Assembly (NCBI RefSeq): GCF_004101865.1
Contig: NZ_CP026118.1
Coordinates: 3,179,001 to 3,243,000 of the forward strand
Direction of reading: 5' to 3'
Length of the DNA: 64,000 nucleotides
Source: Halobacillus litoralis
GTDB taxonomy: Bacteria > Bacillota > Bacilli > Bacillales > Halobacillaceae
This document shows positions 43,373 to 52,064 of this stretch, piece by piece; within the stretch, counting starts at the first letter, position 1, and each line of letters begins with the position of its first letter. The translations under genes and the position numbers were made by a program. A model generated the notes under the pieces. That model did not search any database. It was not told where the DNA came from and saw only the letters and a program-made list of their open reading frames with translations.

Positions 43373-44491
43373 TCAAGTGTATATTCTGGGTACGCGCTGA
43401 CCGATTTGGCAAGTGATCTCATAGTGGATGGTGTCGAGTTGGTCAGCTACTTCCTGGAGAGAGATATGGCCTTGATTCGGATCTCCGAAGAAAGTGTATT
43501 CAGTATCTTGCATTTCTTCCATTATGGAAGTCACGTCGATCATCGTTTGGTCCATACACACTTTTCCGACAATAGGAGCTTTTTGTCCAACTACAATGAC
43601 GTTCCCTCGATTGGACAGGGCACGGGGAAGGCCATCCCCGTATCCGATAGGGACGGTAGCCACTGTAGATGGTTTTGCAGGTTGATAGGATCTCCCATAA
43701 CTGATCGGTTCGCCGGGAAGGACTGTTTTAATCATGACAGGTTTGGTTTTCAGACTCATCACTTGCTGCAATGGAAGCATTTCTATCATATGCTCTGCTG
43801 GGTGAAGCCCATATAAACTGATTCCTACTCTGACCATGTCCATATGCATGTGTGGAAAAGCGATGGTTGCTGCACTATTACAGCAGTGTTTGACCGGAAC
43901 CGCGCCATACTGCTTTTCAATCTCCTCAATCACATTCAAAAAGTCATGAAATTGCTGTTCTGTATAAGCAGGGTCTTCGTTATCGGCATCGGAAAAGTGT
44001 GTGAATACTCCTTCCACATGCACGAAAGAAGAAGTGTTTTTCTCTAGCAATAAGAGAACGTCTTGGGGATGCTTAAGGCCGATCCTGTGCATGCCACTGT
44101 CGATTTTAATATGAATGTTCACCCTTTTTTTCATAGATTCCGCAACATGGACGACCTCTCTGAGCACTTCCTCTGTAAAAACGGTCAAAGTAAGCTCATG
44201 TTCGGCAGCTTCCCGAACAGCTTCTTTAGGTGTATAGCCAAAGATAAGGATAGGCACCTCAAATCCCGCCTGCCTCAGTTGAATAGCTTCCTCCACTAAG
44301 GCGACCCCCAGCCGGTCTGCGCCTGTTTCCATCATCACCTTTGCAGATTCAATGAGCCCATGCCCATACGCATCCGCTTTTACAACTGCCATCAGCTGAC
44401 AATCCTTATTTATGTAATGCTTTAATGCTTTCACATTATGTGTGAGTGCCTTTAACGACACCTCCGCCCACGTCGGACGATAGTTTTTCAT
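43373..44491 (-). CDS. alr: Alanine racemase
   Basis: A 372-residue PLP enzyme that interconverts L- and D-alanine. PLP lysine is Lys38 in AVVKADAYGHG; RVGISLYG and KVCMDQTMIDVT (second active-site Tyr/Asp region) follow. It lies downstream of alanine dehydrogenase in the same direction, but a terminator and a 460-base gap separate them. This pairing suggests a catabolic racemase that supplies L-alanine to Ald, as in Bacillus germination or alanine use, besides wall synthesis. AAAGGGG precedes the ATG. Confidence 0.96.
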   Translation of the reverse strand: MKNYRPTWAEVSLKALTHNVKALKHYINKDCQLMAVVKADAYGHGLIESAKVMMETGADRLGVALVEEAIQLRQAGFEVPILIFGYTPKEAVREAAEHELTLTVFTEEVLREVVHVAESMKKRVNIHIKIDSGMHRIGLKHPQDVLLLLEKNTSSFVHVEGVFTHFSDADNEDPAYTEQQFHDFLNVIEEIEKQYGAVPVKHCCNSAATIAFPHMHMDMVRVGISLYGLHPAEHMIEMLPLQQVMSLKTKPVMIKTVLPGEPISYGRSYQPAKPSTVATVPIGYGDGLPRALSNRGNVIVVGQKAPIVGKVCMDQTMIDVTSIMEEMQDTEYTFFGDPNQGHISLQEVADQLDTIHYEITCQIGQRVPRIYT

Positions 44492-44735
44492 GATGAAAAC
44501 GCCCCTTTCTTAAAAGCCCTTGTTAAATTTTCGTTCTCTGTGAATTCATTTCATTCCAAGAAACCCCTCAACATTAAAGATCAGCGTTCATCAATAGTTG
44601 AGTTCGCTATGTGTGAGGACATGGAATCCCTAGGAAAGTGTACCTTCTCTTTCTTTTCATGAGATTAATGCCTCAATAGTACGGTGGCATTCCACCAATG
44701 GTAGCAGACTGGTCAAATGCAGAGATGCACTATGG

Positions 44736-44858
44736 TAGGGGCGGAGGGAAACGGTGAGACTCCTGTGGGATACACGGGTTAGATGAGACCCGGAAGGCGT
44801 AGGCCTGAGGAGGCTCAGCGCACGCCCACGGAAAGCGAATCGTTTCCCGCAGCCCTAA
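44736..44858 (+). repeat. Hairpin repeat superfamily, copy 6
   Basis: AGGGGCGGAGGGAAACGGTG, GACTCCTGTGGGA, inner CCCGGAAGGCGT / AGGCCTGAGGAGG, CCCACGGAAAGCGAA and CGTTTCCCGCAGCCC. In the alr-ald gap; no gene in 44492-44915 is supported. Confidence 0.82.
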
Positions 44859-44915
44859 TTCACAATAAAATTTAGAAATCGTGCCTTCAAGAGGCCAGCT
44901 ATTAAAAATCCTTAG

Positions 44916-44949
44916 AAAAACAGCTCCTCCATAAAGATGGAGGAGCTGC
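44916..44949 (-). terminator. Terminator after ald
   Basis: CAGCTCCTCCAT / ATGGAGGAGCTG with four-base loop and T-run on the minus strand. Confidence 0.93.
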
Positions 44950-44954
44950 ATGAA

Positions 44955-46085
44955 TCAAACGTGTGCAAGAGATTGAAGCGCCTCACGAACCGGCTGATAC
45001 TCATAACCAAGATCACGGGCAACAGCTTCATAAGTCAAATGACCATTCACTGTATTGACGCCTGCTTCAATCGCCTTATTATCCTCGACAGCTTTATTCA
45101 CTCCTTTGGAAGCGATTTGCAAAGCATAAGGAATCGTGACATTTGTAAGGGCGATTGTAGATGTACGTGGAACAGCGCCAGGAATATTAGCTACGGCATA
45201 ATGCAGGACGCCGTGTTTTTCATAAATAGGATCGTCATGTGTTGTAATATGATCGACCGTTTCAAAGTTTCCACCCTGGTCGATGGCTACGTCCACGATG
45301 ACAGAGCCTGCTTTCATTTCTTTCACCATATCTTCTGTGACCAGTTTCGGTGCTTTAGCTCCTGGAATGAGTACGGCACCGACGACAAGGTCTGCCTCTT
45401 TAACAGATTCAGCGATGTTGAATGGGTTGGACATCAATGTTTGGACATCTGCACCGAACTGATCGTCCAGTTCACGGAGACGGTTCGGGTTCAAGTCCAA
45501 AATGGTGACGTGAGCACCAAGACCGATGGCGATCTTCGCTGCATTGGTTCCGACGATTCCTCCACCAATGATGACGACTTTTCCACGGGAAACTCCTGGA
45601 ACACCACTTAATAAAATTCCTTTTCCCCCAAAAGATTTTTCAAGATATTGCGCACCAACCTGTGTAGCCATACGACCTGCGACTTCACTCATAGGTGTGA
45701 GGAGTGGCAATTTGTTATCAACGGTTACCGTTTCATATGCGATAGCTGTGACGCCGTTTTCCACTAACGCTTTTGTCAGTTCAGGTTCGGCGGCCAAGTG
45801 AAGGTATGTGAACAGAATGAGTCCTTTGCGGAAATAAGCGTATTCCGACGGAAGGGGTTCTTTTACTTTCATCACCATTTCAGAATTTGACCAGATATCG
45901 GAAGCGGTTTCAACAGTTTCAGCACCAGCGTTTTGATATTCCTCGTCGGTAAAGTTACTGCCGAAGCCTGCTTGAGTTTCGATTCGGATTGTGTGGCCAG
46001 CTTTAATGAGATTGACGACACCAGAAGGCGTAATCGCTACGCGGTTTTCATTGTTTTTTATTTCTTTCGGAATTCCGATGATCAT
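44955..46085 (-). CDS. ald: L-alanine dehydrogenase
   Basis: A 376-residue NAD-dependent enzyme that converts L-alanine to pyruvate and ammonia. The opening [20 protein letters not shown] is diagnostic; Lys75 (KVKEP) and His96 ([10 protein letters not shown]) bind substrate; [22 protein letters not shown] is the NAD fold. AAAGGTGGA precedes the ATG. An AdeR-like activator gene lies 105 bases upstream on the same strand, and the palindrome at 46180-46197 stands between them, as expected for AdeR control of ald. Confidence 0.97.
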   Translation of the reverse strand: MIIGIPKEIKNNENRVAITPSGVVNLIKAGHTIRIETQAGFGSNFTDEEYQNAGAETVETASDIWSNSEMVMKVKEPLPSEYAYFRKGLILFTYLHLAAEPELTKALVENGVTAIAYETVTVDNKLPLLTPMSEVAGRMATQVGAQYLEKSFGGKGILLSGVPGVSRGKVVIIGGGIVGTNAAKIAIGLGAHVTILDLNPNRLRELDDQFGADVQTLMSNPFNIAESVKEADLVVGAVLIPGAKAPKLVTEDMVKEMKAGSVIVDVAIDQGGNFETVDHITTHDDPIYEKHGVLHYAVANIPGAVPRTSTIALTNVTIPYALQIASKGVNKAVEDNKAIEAGVNTVNGHLTYEAVARDLGYEYQPVREALQSLAHV

Positions 46086-46179
46086 GGGGAACGTCCACCT
46101 TTCAAATTGTTTGTACGAAAAGTATAGCCCGCCGTGGGAAATTTTTGTTTAGGTGAAAACGAAAAAATACACAGGGGGA

Positions 46180-46197
46180 TTTGTGAAATTTCACAAA
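46180..46197. promoter_or_regulatory. Palindrome before ald, candidate AdeR operator
   Basis: TTTGTGAAATTTCACAAA, a perfect 18-base palindrome, about 95 bases before the ald start. A degenerate relative lies before ykvI at 47553-47572. Confidence 0.6.
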
Positions 46198-47441
46198 CCC
46201 TCCTGCTCGCTTTCGTAGATCATTAAATCCAGGTAAAGCATCGTTTTTTGATTCGTATCCTTGAAGTCGATGTTGCCAATCTCTTTAATGCGTTTCAAAC
46301 GATAGTTCAATGTGTTTGTATGAATGTGCATATGGGCAGCCGCTTGATGGACATTGCTGTTTTTATCTAAAAAGACTTTCAATGTCTCCAGCAGCATGGA
46401 ATTATTCCGGTCATCGTAGGCTTTGATATGGAGAAGGGCATCGTTTTTATAGTTTTCCCGTTTTTGCAGAGCTGCCAACTCATTGATGAACTGATAAACC
46501 CCGAGGTCTTGATAGTTGTCGGCATTCTGTAGGCCATCCGGAAATTGTTCTTTCAATTCCAATACTTTCAAGGCCTGCTTATAGCTGTCACTGATCATTA
46601 GGGGAGAATCATAGATTAATCCGAAAGCCCCTTTCAAGTCTTCGAAATGCAGCCGTTCCTTCATCTTTTGGGTGAATTCACGAATGAAGGCTTGATTCAT
46701 TTCGTTCGCATCTTCCTGGTTATCCGTCCTGACCAGAAGAATCAGCTGCTGATCGTCGAAAATCCGGCTGACAATCCTTGATTGATGGAGGGTCTCAGTC
46801 AAATAATAGGCATGGCGTTCAACAGCCTGACTCATTTCTTCTGTGAATTCAAAGACAGCTACGCAAAGCTGGCCTTGTAAATTCATATGAAACTTCTTGC
46901 CGAGCCGCTTGATTTCAGACTGATTTTGCAGAGCTCCCGTCAACAGCTGCCAGAAAAACTCCTTACGATTTTCTTCGGTTTTCTTCTTTTTTGCCTGTTG
47001 GCGAAGCAAGTGGTGGCTGACCAATTGAGAGGCTTCCTTCATCTCTGCTAAATGGTCGGAGTTCACAGCCAAGCCGTTCGTTTGCGCCCAAATGAAACCG
47101 AGGATTTCATTGTTTTTCCGAACTGATATAGCTAAACGGTTGCCAAGTCCGATGTCTTCGATCTTTTCGACAACTTGGGGCTGATCACCCTCGAACAGTT
47201 TGGACATGATTCCGTGTTTCCACAAGCCGTTGATGACATGTTCAGGAACCTTCCGTCTCATAATTGTGGCTGTGCGCGCTTTATCTACATTTGTTTCATG
47301 CTTGCTGTAGGAAACGATCCGGTGGTTGGCATCTTCAATGGTAACCGGACATCCCAGGCACTCCGCAATGCTGTCAGCCAGACCTTCAGGGGAATCTATG
47401 GAATCTTTATAAGCATATGTTAGACGTGATGAATGTTTCAT
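46191..47441 (-). CDS. adeR: PucR-family regulator, AdeR-like (activator of ald)
   Basis: A 416-residue regulator. The N-terminal sensor (about 10-150, SPEGLADSIAECLGCPVTIE) leads to a central GGDEF-like domain and a C-terminal helix-turn-helix (NVHQAAAHMHIHTNTLNYRL) near 370-390. In B. subtilis the PucR-type protein AdeR activates ald and matters for sporulation; the place next to ald supports the same role. It is divergent from ykvI. Start ATG 47441 follows AAGGAG. Confidence 0.88.
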   Translation of the reverse strand: MKHSSRLTYAYKDSIDSPEGLADSIAECLGCPVTIEDANHRIVSYSKHETNVDKARTATIMRRKVPEHVINGLWKHGIMSKLFEGDQPQVVEKIEDIGLGNRLAISVRKNNEILGFIWAQTNGLAVNSDHLAEMKEASQLVSHHLLRQQAKKKKTEENRKEFFWQLLTGALQNQSEIKRLGKKFHMNLQGQLCVAVFEFTEEMSQAVERHAYYLTETLHQSRIVSRIFDDQQLILLVRTDNQEDANEMNQAFIREFTQKMKERLHFEDLKGAFGLIYDSPLMISDSYKQALKVLELKEQFPDGLQNADNYQDLGVYQFINELAALQKRENYKNDALLHIKAYDDRNNSMLLETLKVFLDKNSNVHQAAAHMHIHTNTLNYRLKRIKEIGNIDFKDTNQKTMLYLDLMIYESEQEGL

Positions 47442-47552
47442 AACGGTACTCCTTATTAAGTGTATATTCCTATACTATCATTGATCATTACATAGAAGCA
47501 TCCATTTTTCCTATTGATGTATTCGTCTGATTGAACGAATATAGGGAAGGGG

Positions 47553-47572
47553 ATTTGTGGAATCTACCAAAC
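47553..47572. promoter_or_regulatory. Degenerate palindrome before ykvI
   Basis: ATTTGTGGAATCTACCAAAC resembles the palindrome before ald, and both are preceded by GGGG. It lies about 107 bases before the ykvI start. A further inverted repeat ATTCGT / ACGAAT is at 47521-47540. Regulation of ykvI by AdeR is a guess. Confidence 0.35.
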
Positions 47573-47678
47573 CGGAGAAAGCGCATTCATGATACGCTGG
47601 ATTCGCTCCTTTCATATGAAAGCGTTTTACGAAGAGCAAGAGAGCAGCACACACCACAGACATGAGGAGGATTTTCGA

Positions 47679-48755
47679 ATGAAAAAGATACTTAGAATCG
47701 CGAGCGCATTTATAGGAATCATTGTCGGTGCTGGATTTGCATCAGGGCAGGAAATTTTGCAATATTTTACGAGTTTCGGATATATGGGAACCATTGGAAC
47801 GGTTATCGCAACGGCATTGTTTGCCTACATGGGGATGATGCTCGTCAAGCTCGGAACCAGGACAAAAGCTACTTCACATAAAGAGGCAGTCTATCGAGTT
47901 AGTGGGAACAAATACCTTGGCATGATCGTCGACTATGTCATCATTTTCACATTATTCGGTGTTGGTGTCGTCATGATTGCAGGAGCAGGATCCATTCCCA
48001 GCCAGCAATTCGGTTTAACCCCACTAGTCGGGATCATTTTCATGAGTGTCATCGTTATCGCGACTATTATGATGAATGTTGATAAAGTGGTGAATATTAT
48101 CGGAAGTATCACACCTTTTTTAATCATAACGGTACTTATCATTTCTGTTTACAGTCTGCTGACAATGGATCAGACCTTCAGTCAGCTGAACCCTGTAGCG
48201 GTGGAGCAGCCATCTGTGCTCTCCAACTGGTTTATATCTGCAATCAATTACGTTTCTTTTAATGTTGCGGTAGGTGCTTCCATGGCTCTGCTTATGGGAG
48301 GAAGTGAAAAAGATGAAAGAGTAGCTTCATTAGGGGGACTGCTTGGTGGACTCGGTTTAGGTATCATGATCGTTTTGAGTCACCTGGCGATTTTCTCGAA
48401 AGTTGATACGGTAGCAGCCTTTGATATGCCGATTCTTGCCCTTGTCGATGAACTATCACCAGTCCTTGCCACTTTCTATTCCATTGTGCTGTTCGGGATG
48501 GTCTTCAACACAGCAGTCAGCATGTTCTTCTCCTTTGCTGCCCGCTTTACCACCGTCGGCACAAGCAAACATAAGAAGTTTGTGCTTATAACCGGTCTCG
48601 TGGCCTTTGGGCTCAGCTTTGTTGGGTTTACAGAACTAGTAGCGTTTACCTATCGTTTAATCGGATTCATGGGGCTTTTCCTCATTTTTGCTATCATTAC
48701 GGCACCATTCCGTTTGAAAGGCGAAAAGCGCAAAGAAGAACGATTATCTGCATAA
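47679..48755 (+). CDS. ykvI: YkvI-family membrane transporter (APC superfamily)
   Basis: A 358-residue membrane protein with about 10 helices; the start IASAFIGIIVGAGFASGQEI holds the GAGFASGQE motif of YkvI proteins, which resemble BrnQ and other APC-type amino-acid carriers. I chose ATG 47679 after GAGGAGGA. Substrate unknown; divergent from adeR and near ald and alr, so an alanine-related solute would fit, by context only. Confidence 0.85.
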   Translation: MKKILRIASAFIGIIVGAGFASGQEILQYFTSFGYMGTIGTVIATALFAYMGMMLVKLGTRTKATSHKEAVYRVSGNKYLGMIVDYVIIFTLFGVGVVMIAGAGSIPSQQFGLTPLVGIIFMSVIVIATIMMNVDKVVNIIGSITPFLIITVLIISVYSLLTMDQTFSQLNPVAVEQPSVLSNWFISAINYVSFNVAVGASMALLMGGSEKDERVASLGGLLGGLGLGIMIVLSHLAIFSKVDTVAAFDMPILALVDELSPVLATFYSIVLFGMVFNTAVSMFFSFAARFTTVGTSKHKKFVLITGLVAFGLSFVGFTELVAFTYRLIGFMGLFLIFAIITAPFRLKGEKRKEERLSA

Positions 48756-48760
48756 ATTCG

Positions 48761-48796
48761 GAAGCTGCCTTGATTAAAAAGGCAGCTTCTATTTTT
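48761..48796 (+). terminator. Terminator after ykvI
   Basis: GAAGCTGCCT / AGGCAGCTTC with T-rich end. Confidence 0.88.
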
Positions 48797-48822
48797 GTGA
48801 TTACCATATGTTTCCACCTTAC

Positions 48823-48865
48823 TTCCACCTCAAGCCATCCAAATTCTGGATGGCTTGAGGTGGAA
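48823..48865. repeat. Perfect 18-bp inverted repeat
   Basis: TTCCACCTCAAGCCATCC, loop AAATTCT, exact reverse complement. No T-run, so not a terminator. The phrase TTCCACCTTA stands just left of it. The rest of 48866-49013 holds no supported gene. Confidence 0.75.
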
Positions 48866-49013
48866 ACAATCACCAAATCAGTGATTAAGCCGAACTTCAG
48901 TGATATCATGCCGCACTATTCAATAATTCACCCATTCTTCGCAGAAATCTTGCTGAACCATTTCATAATCATGCCTAACCTATTGATAATCTGTCCAAAC
49001 TCACGCACAAAAG

Positions 49014-49043
49014 AAAAAACCCGCGCTAAGGCGGGTTTTTTCC
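49014..49043. terminator. Bidirectional terminator
   Basis: AAAAAACCCGC / GCGGGTTTTTT around a six-base loop, ending the nitrilase gene from the right. Confidence 0.92.
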
Positions 49044-49050
49044 ATTCAGT

Positions 49051-50780
49051 TTAAAAGAATGGAGGCTCTCTCGTGACAAGCGGCTTGTAGAATGCCGTCC
49101 TTCTTGTCAGGATCAGCTTCTCTTGATCGAGCCACCAATCCGTTTTCATTGTATGGAACGCGTTGATCAATACTGTTTCTTCCGTTTCAGATGCAATGAC
49201 TGTTTCATCTTCGGTGTAGTTCTGGTCCAGGTTGTAGATCGCGCTTCTTCCTCTATACTGCGTATCCGTGCCGACAAAGTTAGCGACGATCGTGTACGCT
49301 TGAGCCCCTTTGGCCACAGCGTCCCAGGTGGAAACGGTACCGTTCGGATATGGTTTTGCGAACATCTCCTGATTCATTGATAATTCAGTTCCGTATTTGC
49401 CGTTCCAGCTTGTCGGAATACAAATCATATCCGCTCTTTTGACAGCGAGCACGCTTGCGACTTCTGGAAAAAGAGCATCAGAGCCGATCATCATTCCAAT
49501 TCTGCCGAAACCGTTCACAGGTGTAATCGATATCTTATCCCCTGGGGTCGCCCACTTTTCATCCCATTCGTCCAAATGGATCTTTCTGTGTTTGCCGATG
49601 ACTTCCCCTTCAGGGTTGATCAAGATGGCTGAATTGTAGTAATGAGGCAATTCCTTTTCGGCAAAGCCGAATACGATATGGGCATCCATTTCCTGGGCGA
49701 TTCGCTTCATTTCTTTCACAGTTGAACCGTCATCTGTTTCTGCGTACTCATGGATATCCTGTTTTTCCTCGTTTTCACTGGGCCAATCAGGGATAGTTCT
49801 GGAAGGACGATTAAATGAACGCCTTCGTCTACTTTCTTTTCAATCAGCTGTTTCACTTTTTTTAAGTTCGCTTCTTTGTTCCCTACTTCTGGTTCATATT
49901 GAATAGCAGCGGCTTTGACATGCCTGGACTGGGTATTTTTTGTATAATCCCATGGACCAAGAAATAGCATCAGGTCCTTATAAGAATCCATCCGTCTTTG
50001 GAGAAGCCGGTCTTTTCCAGGGTTATCGTATTGAGAGGGATCGATTTCACTATATAAAATGTAATCATCCGTTCCATCCTCTGCCCGTGAGACAGGAGCT
50101 TCTGCCAATTTCTCACCATGTGGCGACCAGACAGCGCTCGCCCCGATCATTTGGAAATCCTCTTCTTTATCTGTGCGGTTCGCGCTGACTACATATAGAC
50201 CGTTCATTTCTGACCAATGCTGCAGCATGGAAATCGACGCACTGGATGAGTTCGTAGGGAAACACAAGATGTCTGCCCCGTTGACTGCTGCAAGGCGTGC
50301 CGACTCTAAATAGGTGGAATCCTGGCAAATGATCATCGAGATGTTACCGATTTCTGTTTCGTATACAGGGCAGCCGATGTCACCCCAGCAGGACCAATAA
50401 TTCTCGACGACCCACTGGTGGATTTTCCTGTACTTGCCGATATATCCATCAGGCCCGACAAGTGCGGAGGAGTTGTAATAAAGTCCTGTTTCCAGATCTT
50501 CTTCGGCCATCCCGACGACGATATAGCATCCGTATTCTTTGGCCACTTCGGAAAAATGGTCTGTCGTAAGGCCTGGAATGGTATCCACATAAGTGCTGAT
50601 AGCAGAGCGGTCCAGGTAGTGATAGCCAGTCGTCGACATTTCAGGAGTTACAATCAGCTTTGCTCCATTTTCAGCAGCTTGTCGGACGAGGGACTTGAGT
50701 TCACGTATATTTGCATTTCGGCGGTTAAGTTTTGGATTGTATTGGATGGATGCGACTTTGAAAGGGTGTTGTCTGTTCAT
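49051..50780 (-). pseudogene. Two-domain carbon-nitrogen hydrolase, interrupted by one frameshift
   Basis: Two nitrilase-superfamily domains in tandem, about 576 residues in all. Domain 1 keeps the triad Glu47 (VTPEMS), Lys119 (YRKIH) and Cys152 (MIICQDSTYLES). Near 49780-49782 one base seems missing from a run of G (C on the coding strand): adding it joins LPELSLIGP to SENEEKQDIHEYAETDDGST and then VKEMKRIAQE. Domain 2 keeps Glu (LPELS) and Lys (HRKIH) but has GMMIGSDALFPEV where Cys is expected, so it is probably inactive. ATG 50780 has AGGAGGTG upstream at a rather long distance; earlier starts lack one. Family members hydrolyse amides or nitriles; substrate unknown. Divergent from the amino-sugar operon. 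Confidence 0.82.
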
Positions 50781-51008
50781 AGATCGATGGAGCACCTCCT
50801 GTATAATACTAGCTATCTCTAACATACCTGATTTCCATTCATGTTGACTAGTCTTAGGCTGTTTTGCGTAATGTCATGTTTTCAGGACTTTGTATGTTGA
50901 AGCAAAAATTATACAAGTCTGCCTGCTGAAAATATTGAAAGACGTGTCAAGGAACTGATAGTATGCGCCGGGTTCACTACTGATTTTCGACAGAACTGGA
51001 CAATTTTT

Positions 51009-51023
51009 TGAAATAATATTACA
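51009..51023. promoter_or_regulatory. Candidate MurR (RpiR) operator
   Basis: TGAAATAATATTACA is an inverted repeat (six of seven pairs match) starting 32 bases before the -35 box of the amino-sugar operon. An RpiR-type regulator is encoded in the operon. Confidence 0.4.
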
Positions 51024-51040
51024 GAATACAAAACTATTCA

Positions 51041-51069
51041 TTGACATAAAAATTCAGAGAATCTATAAT
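51041..51069 (+). promoter_or_regulatory. Consensus promoter of the amino-sugar operon
   Basis: TTGACA, 17 bases, TATAAT: a perfect sigma-A promoter, 29 bases before the murK-like start. Confidence 0.92.
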
Positions 51070-51098
51070 TAAAACAAGAAATCATTGGGAGGAAATCA

Positions 51099-52064
51099 AT
51101 GAGTTATGTGATTGGTGTCGATGGTGGTGGGACGAAGACGACCTGTCTTTTTCTTGAAGCCGATCGTAACGAAATGCCGGAGAAACCGATGGTCGTAACG
51201 GGCGAGGGCACGAATCCTCATGTCATTGGTTTTCAAGAGGCGGGTGTTCGTCTTGAAGCACTCATAAGAAAAGGGATGCAGCAATATTCCATCGCTCCTT
51301 CTGAACTGACCGGTGTCGGATTAGGTCTTGCAGGTATTGGGCGTGCTGAAGATGAAACAGAAATGTCCAGGATAGTGGGGACAATTTTTTTAAACCTTAA
51401 ATTGTCTGAAAATTGTAATTTATTTGTCGGATCAGATAGTTTAGCTGCATGGAGGGGGTCCCTTTTACCGAATACATATGAAGGAATTCTCGTCGTTGCA
51501 GGAACAGGATCGAATGCTATTGGAGTCAATCAATCAGGGAAGATTCATCGATGTGGCGGATGGGGGCATTTGCTAGGAGATGAAGGCAGCGGATATTATT
51601 TATCTTTGAAAGCGCTATCATCAATAGCGAAGGCAGCAGATGGACGCGGGCCGGAAACGATAATCACCGAACTGGTTTTGCAAAAGTTGAAGCTGGAAGA
51701 CCCCAGGCAGCTAGTCCGGTACATATACAGTCGAACTCATGAAAAACATGAAATCGCCCGCTTAGCTGAAAGTGTCATCAAAGCCTCTGAGCAAAAAGAT
51801 GAAGTGGCCGTGAAAATCCTCACGGAAGCAGCAGAGGAGCTGGTGCTTCATGTCGAAACTCTAGCAGTGAATGGGTTTGCCCCAACAACCCCTGTGACAG
51901 CAGCGGGATCCATCTTTAAACATTCTGCGATAATTAAAGAATATTTCATCGACCAGATCCACCAAAGAAATTTAGGAGTTTTCACAGAGCCCTATGCCCC
52001 TCCGGAGTTCGGGGCGGCGTTGCTGGCACAGATAAGGAAAGAAGGTGGTGTAGAAAATGACTGA
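51099..52064 (+). CDS. murK: N-acetylmuramate / N-acetylglucosamine kinase (MurK-like, BadF/BadG ATPase family)
   Basis: A 321-residue sugar kinase of the BadF/BcrA ATPase family, to which GlcNAc kinase and bacterial MurK belong. Phosphate loop VIGVDGGGTKTTCLF at 4-18; LVVAGTGSNAIGVNQSG and CGGWGHLLGDEGSGYYL in the middle are the family's sugar and ATP sites. Its end overlaps murQ by eight bases, which ties it to muropeptide sugars: it would make MurNAc 6-phosphate, the MurQ substrate, and probably GlcNAc 6-phosphate as well. GGGAGGA precedes the ATG. Cytoplasmic. MurK kinases of both specificities are known in clostridia. Confidence 0.88.
   Translation: MSYVIGVDGGGTKTTCLFLEADRNEMPEKPMVVTGEGTNPHVIGFQEAGVRLEALIRKGMQQYSIAPSELTGVGLGLAGIGRAEDETEMSRIVGTIFLNLKLSENCNLFVGSDSLAAWRGSLLPNTYEGILVVAGTGSNAIGVNQSGKIHRCGGWGHLLGDEGSGYYLSLKALSSIAKAADGRGPETIITELVLQKLKLEDPRQLVRYIYSRTHEKHEIARLAESVIKASEQKDEVAVKILTEAAEELVLHVETLAVNGFAPTTPVTAAGSIFKHSAIIKEYFIDQIHQRNLGVFTEPYAPPEFGAALLAQIRKEGGVEND

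Noticed and set aside
44937..45611. Open frame of 224 codons on the plus strand
   Set aside because: Fully antisense to ald, which has clear family motifs; the frame resembles no protein.
48770..49054. Open frame of 94 codons after ykvI
   Set aside because: It runs through a terminator, a perfect inverted repeat and a second terminator, so it is not likely to be translated.
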